A stretch of 64,000 nucleotides of DNA from Oscheius dolichura. Lineage: Eukaryota > Nematoda > Chromadorea > Rhabditida > Rhabditidae. Shown here one piece after another: positions 46,701 through 58,700 of this stretch. The stretch spans positions 868,001 through 932,000 of the forward strand of contig OW051496.1 of NCBI GenBank assembly GCA_932521035.1, read 5' to 3'. The notes under the pieces were generated by a model. It did no database searches and was not told the origin of the DNA. It saw only the letters and a program-made list of their open reading frames with translations. A program made the position numbers and the translations under genes. Each line of letters begins with the position of its first letter. Position 1 is the first letter of the stretch.

Positions 46701-49700
46701 CATCCTCCTCCTTGTGGAGGTTGTCCAATTTTGCCTGAAAATAGACCGTTTTTTGGAGATTTGAAGGGAAATTACAGTACCCCACAAGGGAATTTTTCCG
46801 AATTAGGAGAAGTTACAGTAACCCGGAACCTATTTTTAACAGCTGGGAAGGAAATTACAGTAACCGGACGTGTTGGTTCTTCAAAATAAGGGAAACTGTA
46901 ATTATCCCTGCCGTCTAATAAAAGTCCCGGCCTGATTTTTTTAAAATACGTTGTATAAAAATTATTTATTCAAAATAGTAAAACAAGTCTTGCTTTCTTT
47001 TTTTTTAGTAAAAATAAATTCCTATATATAAAAAAATTCTTTTATAAAGCAAAATAGCTGTTGTTGTATTGATTGCGAAGCGGTAGATTCTTTTCTCAAA
47101 TACTCTTTTTGAGACAAAAAAAGGAATAGAATTTAAAATTTTGTTACAAGATAAAGTTGATTGCAGGCGATAAAATGAGTTCATCATATTTTCATATGGA
47201 TTTTTGAAATCATTAGACCACATAGAAATCAATCAGTTAAAACTGATCCACGATTCATAAAAACAATTTTCCATCGTATCGCCAAAGATATTTGAGAAAA
47301 TTCGTTATCATATCGTCAGTTGTTGTCATAATTGGGATCAACATTCAGAATTTGTGGATTTCCTGACTGCTTTATGCCAAAAATCTGGGCTAAACCTATC
47401 CAACCGTGTATACACTTCCTTTCTAGCGATTATTCTTTTTGTAAGGAAACTGAGATCACGCGCACACACGATCCACCTAAAGACTAAATCAGACTCAAGC
47501 TATTCTAATAAAAAGACGCCCCACTACCTAAATAATAATAAAAAAAATGTTCCAAGGGCTCTTCAATAATACTAAAAATGAACAGTACATTACTCCCAGA
47601 CTGCCTTGCGCTTCAAAATTACAGTAACCCTCGAGGCCTCCCTGTTTAGGAGGAACTACAGTAAGTCTGAATCTTCCATCGAAACAAACTACAGTAACCC
47701 AAGCCAATTTCCACTAGATTTACTAGTAAAGTCCCCCATTTTCTTCTGTTTCTCTTGGAGAAGTTGTACTCGTCGCCCCCTCTCGTACTCTCGGTTCAAG
47801 ACAAAGTCCACCCCTCCTGGATAGCAAGTACTCTCAGCCCTCGTTCCCATTCCCCCGCTAGTTCTCCTTTTGTTGACTTCATGCCCTACTCCTCCTTGTC
47901 GTCGATTTCTACTATAGCAATTTAATTGAATTCTAGAAATTCTACTGATTTCCCACGTTGACATCACCCAGCTCTTGGGAATCTGACGTTTAGACAACCA
48001 CTCACTTGACTCGGGGCAGAGGGGTACGGTAGCAGACGTATACGAGAACGAGGTGTGGGAAAATAATGAACAGGAAAAGGTAGCAGCAGGGGAAAATAAT
48101 GTTATCATGGGGAAGCATAGACAGGCGGGAATAAACGGTATTCCTACCAGCCAACCCCCACAGTTTTAGTATTATTTTTATGTATCGGGAAGTGTTTTTA
48201 TGAGGGTTGTCTGGGAAGAGAACTAATCGGAAAGAATTTATGGAGAAAAATCAGCTAACGCGTAGATCAGTTGGATTATAGAGATTGCCTCATGATTATT
48301 TAAAGGTACGGTAAAATATTGAAAATTTTAAACTCAGAAATGGCTACAAGTACTAAGTAATGATTTACTGGGGCTGGAAGTCGCTTTGAGACCTCTAAAC
48401 GAACCTGCACTCATTCTAAACTTTCTCCTTATTGTCTTTAAAAAAATTAAATGTATCAAGACCAGTTTATATTTTTATAGTCGATCCAAAAACGCTATAT
48501 GCTGACGCCCTCCACAGTTTTACTATTATTTATGTAGGGAGCCCGCCTTTATATTAGGATAATATGGAAAAGCAAGCTGGTGGAACTTCAGGAATTTCAG
48601 GAAAAGATCAGTGATCGAAAAAACTAGCTTATTGTGCAGATTTGACTTATTTATAGCAACAGTGTAACCTATAATTATTTCTGTATCACAGATTCCTTTT
48701 ATGAAATCGATAGGTTGTGAGGCCAGTGCTTGTTCGTAATGTGGATTTAGAAATTATGTTTTGTGAATCAAAAGCTCTATGAAATAGAAGCAGAACGTTT
48801 ATTAGGCGGTACTTGGTATTTTTTTAATTGTATGTACCACAGTCGCCTTTTATCAGGCCAATTTGTGTTTTTCTCGTTTCGTTGTTTCCATAAGGTTGAA
48901 AAGTTTCTATCTTCTCGTTCTCTCACTACTATTCCCCCATGTTTACCCAGTATTTTCATATCAGGTGTGGGGGGATCGAGGTTAGCCAGGCGCTGCTACA
49001 ATCCGTGGCTTCTATTCCCCGTACTACTGACATCATCCGTTTGGGGGTGGAACAAGGACACACAGCGGCCTTTTTTAGGGTCAAATATTCTGATTCTGAG
49101 GTCATTTTCTGGGAAAATAATAGACAAACAACTGGGAGAATTGCCCCGAATTGCCCCAGACGTCATAGGATCTATTGTACAACATTTCAGTTGAATTACA
49201 TAATGACCACAACCAACAGCTACGTGTTCCGTGGACATCAAGTTATAAACAAAATTTGCAATAATTTCTCTCTAGTCCAGTTTATAACGCGGTGGGTTAG
49301 AAGTTCATAAAAACAAGTTGATTACGGGCAAAGGGGGAAGGAGTAGGCGGTGGAGGAAGATGTGAACACGTTGGTTTGGCCTAATTTCGGAAAAGAATGG
49401 TAATGGCCACTGACGATCGAATATATGCTACTGTATACAACACCATGCGCCTTTTTAGTAGGAAATGGAAAACACAAAAAAGGGAAAGCTTTCCTATTTT
49501 TGCTCATTGTCCGAATTTTCTGGTTATTTCAAACGATTGCTCAACATGTGAGCGTTTTTCTTCAAAAATTCGAAGTCAAACTTTTTGGTAAAAACTAATT
49601 TGAAAATTGTTTTACACTGACAGAAACAGCCAAAAAAGATGTAATGGAGTCGCCCCATTTCTCCGTTCTTTTCATATAATTTATGAAACTTTTTCCCTAC

Positions 49701-52700
49701 CAGTGATCGAACTAGATGAAACGACATTTAAAAAAGCTTCCTTTTTAAAGGGACTGTCAGGGACCTTTGGTTTAGTGAAAGACTTAGCGTCCTTTTTCTG
49801 TAAAGCCCTTGGCCGGGATTCCCCATTTTTGAAATTGGAGCTCTCTGTGGTCTATTGGAGAAACCGTCGATAGTACCCCTTTACAAGCGATTTTTTCTCT
49901 ACAGACTGATACCAAACACGTTCACCAACCGCCGCAAAGCACAGATATGGCGTTTGAAAAGGGGAACTCCCGCCAAGGGCTTTACAGAAAAAGGACGCTA
50001 AGTCGTTCACTAATCCAAAGGTCCCTGACAGTCCCTTTAATAGATCTAGCAAAACACAAAAATTCGTTACTCCAGAATAAAATAACACTGAATCACAGCA
50101 GCTTGTCATCAAATAAAGCCATTTCCAGGCTCTTTTATAGAATTATTGAAAATGTTCACCTCCCCGACCTTTTGTTGAATGAAAGTAGACGTATTCCACT
50201 AATTTGAGGGAGTCGAAGAACCTAAAAAAATCCTGTCCCAGTAGTTGTTATTTAGAGAGTCCAATGGTCTCCCATCCTTCTCCCTCCCCGGTCACATTTA
50301 TCACTCATCCCGGGTCCATTTGACCCAGAGAGAGAGAGCCAAAGATGTTTCCAAAAGAGGCGGATGTCTCGTCTCCGCTGTCCTCCCCCACTTCTCCCTC
50401 AAAGAACGAAACATATCCGTCATGCCGGCGTGATTCACGCCGAACAACAGCTATTTAAAGTAGGAAAACCCCAGTTTTCCTAAAATTGGAAAAAATGGTG
50501 GCCACTGGGTTCGCGCCAGTAAGACGCATTTTTGGGGGAAGCACGCCAGCTTTGCGCTTTTTTAGTGCAAGCGGTCTATAATCTTTGGCATATACTGTGT
50601 TGATTGCACCTGAAATGCGCAAAGCGCGCGCGCCTGAACTGAAAAGGCGTCTTACTGACCCGGAACCAGTGTCAAAATTTGCACAACTTCCGCTTTTTAA
50701 TTAATTTTTCTCTCCTTCTCCCCCTCTGGTTAATTTCAAGGGGCGGGATCCGGAGCCGTGCCCCCCTCCCATTGAAATCCCGCCCTCCTTCCCCTATAAG
50801 CCAGCCGTCGAATCTCGAAATTTTCATTTTTCAGCCCCCAGCCTAGCATGGTGACAATACGGCACCCCATGCTACAGCTGGCCATCTTATGTCTGGGAAT
50901 AACTTTTATCTCTTCGGCCGAGGACGGGGTCTTCCCTCCGGGACCCATCTCCAAGTTGGACAAGTCTACACAGACAGACGAGGAGGACTTCCCCTTGGTA
51001 AGAATTCTCTTTTTGGGAAGAAATTGATATTTTCTAGAATCATTATGAGAATATTATCATGAAGAGGAGTGTGGGCCTGTCGGAGGAGGATCTCCACGAG
51101 CTGATGGAGGATAGTATGGGGAAGAGGACTCCGACCGAGGTGGAGGAGGAGATGGACGAGGATTTGGACAGGTAGGACGGACAAAGTCATGAGAGCATAA
51201 AATTGTGGTCTGGGATCATTTAAAACTATTTTGCAACGGTAAAATGATAAAAGGGAGGGCCCCAGATAGCCATAATGGGGCCCCCGAACTGCTAAAACTT
51301 TTCAAATTAAGAAATGAACGATTACTGGCCATAGAAAATGGTAGTTTCTTTCAGGTTTGAAATTGAACCAAAGCGGTAGTTTACCCATATATTTGTGGAA
51401 CGAACCACCTCTCGACATTTTTTGTTCTATAAATCATCTCCCTAAAACTTTAGCAAACGAATTTGTTGATGGGACGAATCATTTCCTAAGGGCATGCCTC
51501 ATAAAAGTCTTCATCATTGTAACACTCGAGTTATGTTTCGTTTCTTAAAAGATATCCGCAAAACTTTAAAAAATGCGGCTTTTCCGAAGATTAGAGAAAA
51601 GGAGTTTTTGTGGAAAAATTACAATAACGTGCCCGTTAGTCAGCGATATTCTCAGTTTCTAATAAAGTTACCTCAAAACCTAAAAATAGAAATTTCCCAG
51701 TGACTGATGGCGTCTTTCCCAATAGTCTACCTCTCCATATCCCTTCCTCTTCCTAATTCCACCCTAATGCTCCCTCTCTCCTCAAAAAGGATTGTCAGTA
51801 TTATGGCTAAAAGCTTCCTGGACCCCCATTTCCCCCTTCTCCCCTCCAAATTACCCATTTCCAGCATGGAGAAGCGTTCCATGGCCATTGGTAGGCCGTC
51901 TCTTCGACCAGGAAAGCGTAGCATCGCAATGGGACGTCTCGCCTTCCGGTACTGCCTCTTAACCTATTTCTAGCAAAATAAATGTCCTTTTAGCCCGGGA
52001 AAACGCTCAATGGCCATTGGCAGACTCTCCTTCCGTCCGGGAAAGCGATCCGTAGCCGTTGGCCGTGTTGGATTCCGGTAAGTTCAATTTTACAGCCGAA
52101 GGGTCCTGTGGAACGAAAGGGGTGGACACCCACCGAGGAAAAACCACTTTTGCTGCTTGAAACTTCATTTTTACCGAGGTTTCTTGGTTAGCAAAAAAGC
52201 AAAAAATTCTAGACCGCAACAGGGAACTTGTGACATTATATTAGTAGTGCGCGACACTACGCGTTGCGCAATGGTTACACAAATTTTGCGATTTACAATG
52301 CGAATAGTAACCATGTATGGGAAAGTTTTGAGTATAGGAAACGTTTTCCCATGGCTCGAGGTCACCGTCACCCAGGTGACCATGAGAACACGACCATTAC
52401 ACCTAGGGGAAATAGTTCTAGAGTTCTCCAGGAGGACAACATACAATTTGTGTGAGATACAGGGTAAAAATAGAGTAATTTCAGCCCGGGAAAGCGATCC
52501 CTCTCCCTGGGCCGTGTTAACTTCCGCCCCGGGAAGAGGAGCGTCGCCATGGGACGACTGGCATTCCGTCCAGGAAAACGCAGCGTCGCGATGGGACGTC
52601 TCGCCTTCCGCCCCGGAAAACGCTCCCCGTCCTTCCTTGTTGATTATCAGGATTACTGTAGGTTTCAAAATAACCATAAATTGAGAAATTTTCCAGAAAT

Positions 52701-55700
52701 GTGATGGCATGCCCCCTCTCCGAAGAGCCTCAACACCGTGATTATTCATAACAGTTGAAATAAAATGTTATTCTTGTTAGCTAAAGAAGTGACGAATTTC
52801 TGTGTACTTATGTGAAGGAGAGGTTGACCTCTAGCTAGAGGGAAAATAACTACAAACGGGGGGAAAGGATCCCGATAATCGTAGAAAGAGCAATTTAGCA
52901 GGAAGAGAGGGTCAAGACTCGGGAGTCACAGCGAACAGCCACAACAAGTTGCAAGCTGTCTACCTCAAAAAAGCTGCCTAAACGTCAGGTCACAGAAGGC
53001 ACAACAGTAACTCCACAACAAGTTTGAACTGTCCCACTGCACATATTGACGTCCGAATCATTAGGAAATGAAAAAAAAATCTTCCTTTATAGGATTCCCT
53101 TGAAGCAAAAGAGAAATGCAGCTCTACTAATAAGGGGAGCAACAGAACCAGCACAACAACTTCTCCTCTCTAACTGTATACCTGAAACGGATGATGAAGC
53201 AGTAATCATAGCAATGCTTTTCTTATATGAAATCAATGTGAAACACTGTGAACTACAGATGGCACAGCAAAAGTGCCACAATTTTGGTTTCTAAAACACA
53301 TAGCAGACTTGCACCATTTCAACTGGCAATGATTTGCCATATATGAAATCAATTTCTCTCGAAGCATTATTATTTCCATTCACAAGGACCCAAACAGGCG
53401 TGATCGATAATGAAAAGAATCTCCCTATATAAGTTTCCCCTAAAACCTAATTTTTTATTCCTCCATTTGCAAGATGGAATGCATTCTTCGCTCTCTCCAC
53501 TGCCATTTCACATTCCCCCCTACAGGATGTCTCCTTATCCACGTGGCAGACACAAATGAGTCCATTCTTCACGCCCTCCCTCGCCATTCCAATCCTAGTT
53601 ACCCCCGAAATGGAAAGGGAGATTACTCACCACCCGGGGGCCGATATCCTCCTCCTGAATGGTCATCCTCTTCTGCTGGTCACTGTTACTCGAAGCAGTT
53701 GAATTCCTCCAGGAAATGTTCTCCATCCCTGACGACGCTGAAATGGGGGCATTTTTAGAACAGGAATGGTTTTCTGCACACGTAAAGTCTCGGCAGGAGA
53801 GCGCCTTGACTACTAGGATAAAACCGGTTCAGCTGCCGAGATTTTACGGGTGCAGGGGCGCGAAATTTTGGGATTTTTCCATATTTTGGGGGGAAAATAA
53901 GAGGAAAACTGACCAATACTGGCGAACGAAGCGGTGCTATGTGGCCGGGATCTGGCTACTTGGACTCGGGGAGCGGCGGCACCATTCGGGGGAACAGGGT
54001 GCCTCATCCTGGATTCTTCCTTCTGCGAACGGACGGTATTAGCCTGGAAGATAAACATCATAAACAGAATGGAGCAGGCGAAATATGGGAGAATTTGTGT
54101 GAGCAGTGGAACAACAAAGAGAGAAAACAGTTCCATTCTGTTTTCACAGCTGGGTAAATGGCAGGCAAGAGAACGCCAGTTTGGACGATTTTTAGTCTAT
54201 TTTCAGGCGGGCTGCTCGACTCAGCAAGGGATTTTCTCCTAGTTACTGTGGTTACCTACTAGTGTTTTGGGGTCTGCCGAGATTTTACGGGTGCGAGAGT
54301 CCGCAATGCTTGAAAACTCAATATATCTCTGCTTCTTTTAGTTTTAGGGGCTTCTTATTAGAGCGGGGGATATTTAGACCTGCTTCCAGCAAGTTGCACT
54401 CAGAAGAGAAAAATTTTGAGATTCAGAACAGATTTTGGATATCTTTCCAACCGCTTCAGACAAAGAAGAATTCTTTCAGTTTTAGGGCAATAATAATAGA
54501 GCCAGAAATATTTACAGACAATATGTTAGTCGCCACACATCGTAGTTTACAGGAAATAATCAAACTTTTTCATGACAAATGCACCAAGATTTCTTTGTTT
54601 CTTTCCAGTTTTAGGCCACTCTTATTATTAGCCCAGGAAATAACGGCTAGTGAGAGTCCTCCAATTTTTTGAACAAGAACAAAGAAGAAATGCACCTTGA
54701 AGTAAAATTTTCTTGTCATTTCTAAATTTCAGAGCGATCTTATTAGGGCCAAAGATGGTCATAAATGTTTCTTTTTGAATAGCTATTAGGTAAAAAAACT
54801 GTGTTTCTATAAACCGTCACTTTTGGATAAAGAACCACATTATGGACTTCTCTCTTTTATTTTTTGAAGTTTTACGGTAAGATTATTAGTTTTTCGAAAT
54901 ATTTGTCAGTATTGGTGTGCAGTTTGTACTGAAAAATAACACTTCACAGTAAATTTTAGAGCAAAAAACGCGCTCTAGAACCTAAATCAAAGTTCGCCGT
55001 AAATCTATTGCTCACGCTGTCCTCCCTCTTCTCAGGCTATAAAAGATCAAGAACATTTATCACCCTCTGGGTCAACTTTCTAGAAATAAATAATGTAGCC
55101 ATCATCTATTTTTCTATGGACTAGGAAAAGAAGAGGTTAGTGATGAGGTGAGGGAGGGGCAAATTGACCGGGGGATGTTCTAGAGGATCTGTTTTTGCCA
55201 TCTTTTTCTCCTTTCAACTAAGTGGAGGAGAAGAAAGGCAGCGAGAAGAAGTCCCCCGACGGCGGCGATGGGGGTAAGTATGTCTAACTGGGTGTCGCCT
55301 CCTCTTGATCCGACGAGTTTCCCCCTCTTCCATTCAGGCAGAGGAGATGAGGAGGGGGGAGTGGAAATAGACCTGGATCGGCCTTGAAAATGGCTAAAAG
55401 AGGCCGCCCCTCTTGGCACTTATTGCCCATTATTGAGATGGGAAGAATAAAATATCTAGTTAGGAGAGGAGGAGGAAGTGAAGGGAAGGGAAAGAGGCTG
55501 GTTGGTGCCCTTTTGGGCGTGCCACAGTTCATACGCCGTATTGATGTGGCGCCTTGGCTGTCTAATTGTGGCTGTGGCTAAATTGAGAAAGTGACTTTTT
55601 TGAATTTTTTGAATTTTATTTGTCAAATTTAAGAAATTGTTGCATAGGAGACCAATGATCGGTATGTGCGCGTTTTCAATTGTAAAAATTTCGAAATATC

Positions 55701-58700
55701 GAGCCACAGTTCACACACCGCATCGTTGTGGCTTCCTCACTGTCCAACTGTGGCTGCAGCAATTATGTGCATTTTTTGAGCTTTACTCACTGAATAAAAG
55801 AAAATTTTACAATAACAGCCTGTAATACAAATGCATATTTGGACCTAAAACCTTCTAGTCAGCCACAGTTCACACACCGTTCCCCAAAAGATAAAAAGAC
55901 GGCGACTAGTATTAGTATAGAGAATGTATGAGACCGAGCCATAACACCGGGAGCATGTTTGCTTCAAGAAAACAGCTCTGCCTCTCTCTCCAGAGGTGTC
56001 CGGTAGTAGTCACACAAGGAGTGGAACCCGATGTTTTTGATGGATTATGAGATAATGGCGGAGGGGAGATTTGAATCTCGCGGTCAAACAACAGGAACCA
56101 AAATAGTCGCGACACTCGTTGTTTTACGATAGAAAAGGGGAAAATTCGCGTGTAAGATGTATATATATACCACTATTGTATATAAAGAAAACGGGGGAAT
56201 AATATAGAGGAGCTGAAACTTTCGACAGTCAAGACGCCACAACTACACGGCGCGTGAACTGTGGCTTATAGATTTGAACTTTTTGATTCTGATAGCAACA
56301 CTCGTGGCGTAGTATAAGTGCGGTTTGCCTTTATTTTCTCTAATTTAGCCAGTAAAACTTTAAAAAAAACTACAAAAATGAGCAATAATTCAAAAATTGG
56401 AAAATGGAGCTGGAAATTCTAAAATAGGCACTCATCACAATTTCGTAGCCGCAATTAGACAGCGGGAAAGCTGAAATCAACAACGTGTAAACTGTGGATG
56501 ATAAATTTGACAATCCATTCAATAATTGTTTATTTTTTTAAAAATTTCTTTTAATGTAGGGAATAAACCATAAAAAGAAAAAGAAAATTGAGTAAACATT
56601 GAAGCAACTGGAGCCATAGTTAGACAGGCAAAGCGCCACAATGCCACAAGGTGTGTGAACTGTGGTGCTTCAAAATGATGGGGAATTGAACAAAAAGAAT
56701 GACAACTGTGGCTCTTTCGAGAAATTCAGAAATCCGAAACTATTTTTGGGGACAGGTTTGACCGCCGAGGAGGCAAATGGTACAAGTGTGTGTTTTGTGA
56801 CTCTCTTTTGTGTCCACCGTCCCCGGGGTGGCCCTCACCCCCGGAAAAACCATAATGGACCGGAACAGAGAAGAGGGCGAGGAGGTCGCGACCGGCTCTC
56901 TACGAGAGTTATAAATGTGTGGCGAGAGACAGATAAATGGAACTGGTCACACACTCTTGTCGCCTTTTTGTTCTAATGTTACGAGAGGGGGCAGCTCACC
57001 TTTTTCTGGCGCATAACTACTCGCTGGGCGTCCTGTTGAAGGGTGGTGAGATTGGCATATTCCGAGTAGCTGGGCAGGGGAGCGTAGTGCGAAGAGACGG
57101 GCTGAAAACGAGGGAAAATAGCAGGAAGAACCGATGGTAAACATTGAACAGCTGGAGGGAAAATGATCCTATAACGTGATCATATTTGATTTTTTTTATC
57201 GGGCATCAAAACAACATGAATAAAGGTTTCCCGAGCTTTTACCCGGTACCCGAAACAAAAAAGGAGAATTACCCAAATGTAAGAACTTGTGAATAAATGA
57301 TCCTATAACGCCTTCACCATTGATTTTTTTTATAAAAAACCACGTCATCCAAACATTGGAAGACTTTACCAATGATTTTATTCAGTCTCCGAAACAAAAT
57401 AAAACTAGTAATACAAGAAAGAATCAGTAGCGAGGGAAATAGTCCACTTGGTCTTCCAAATTCGGAAATTTTGATCCAGAATCGCAAAATGACATGATAT
57501 CGAATGCTGCCCTATGCCAGCTTATTTCTTTTGCCGCCAAAACAAAAAAATAAACTGTAAAAGGACCACATTGCAAGAAACATAAATAGCAGTTTCCCAG
57601 AGCTTTTATCCGATACCCGAAACAAAAACTAAAGACTTTCGGATATTTTGAGCATACAGAGAGACAAAATGGTCTCGCCACGCTTTAGAATTAGGAATAA
57701 TGCGTCCAAACAGCCAGAGAATGAACCCTGCCGTTTCCCAAACGATTCCCAGCCAAAACAAAAAAAAACGGACTGTAAATCTGACCGTTGCCGACTGCCT
57801 ATTCAAGCTGGGTTGACTGGCAAATTGCTGTGACCTTCGATCGAATCCATTCAGTCCCATGGTCGGATGAGAGTTCATTATGGGCTTGCTGGAATATCTG
57901 AAATTATTTTAATCCGATTTCAAGCTACAGTGCCCACCCTGAGTTCAGTTTTCCCTCACTTTGGACTCTCGTCAATGTTGGAACGTTGTTGTTGATCTCG
58001 TAGTCTCGGTATGCTAATTTCACGGCGTAGAGGAACCTCTCAAAGGTCAGATAACTGAAAATAATGGCTATTGGGACCTTTTGTGAACGGGGGCTAATGA
58101 ATTTTCCGCAGGGAGTCCAGAGAATTAGTGTATTCCTTTGTACCTTCTTTAATTTGGTAGGTAAAACTCAAAATAAGTTTAAAATTAACTCCAGAACATA
58201 AATTACGAACTATCGGATCCTTAATGCGAACAACGAGTGATTTCGTTTTGCTAGTTATTTAATAGAGTAAGTAAAACGGACACAATTTTATATTCAAAGT
58301 TCACCAATCAGAGGTTCAATAATTTCAGCCACAGACAGCAAAAGCACAAAACCAACGCCGTTGAACTTGGAATACTCATTGAAAAAAAGAATTAAAATTT
58401 TTAGATGGGGTTAGAATGGTCACTCCTCCAGTATTGCTATTCTTTCTAATGCTTTTCTTTATTTGGCAGGTAAAGCTCAAAAAATCTCTAAAAATAGCTT
58501 TCTTTCCAAAATGTATAGCCACAGTTTGACAGCCATGACGCCATAACGCTACGGTGTGTGAACTGTGGCGCCCCTAATATCGCCTTATAAAGTAGAACCC
58601 CATTAAAAGAGGATAGCTAGCCTAGCCCGGTGTCTTTCCCCCAGCGACAGTCATTTATTCGTTTTAGCCCATTGTTCCGTAAAACACGCGCATCAGAGAC

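Noticed and set aside
48763-49194. A 143-codon plus-strand frame
   Set aside because: No recognisable domain, no splice context, low-complexity hydrophobic composition. It lies in an intron of the SAPCD-like gene on the other strand.
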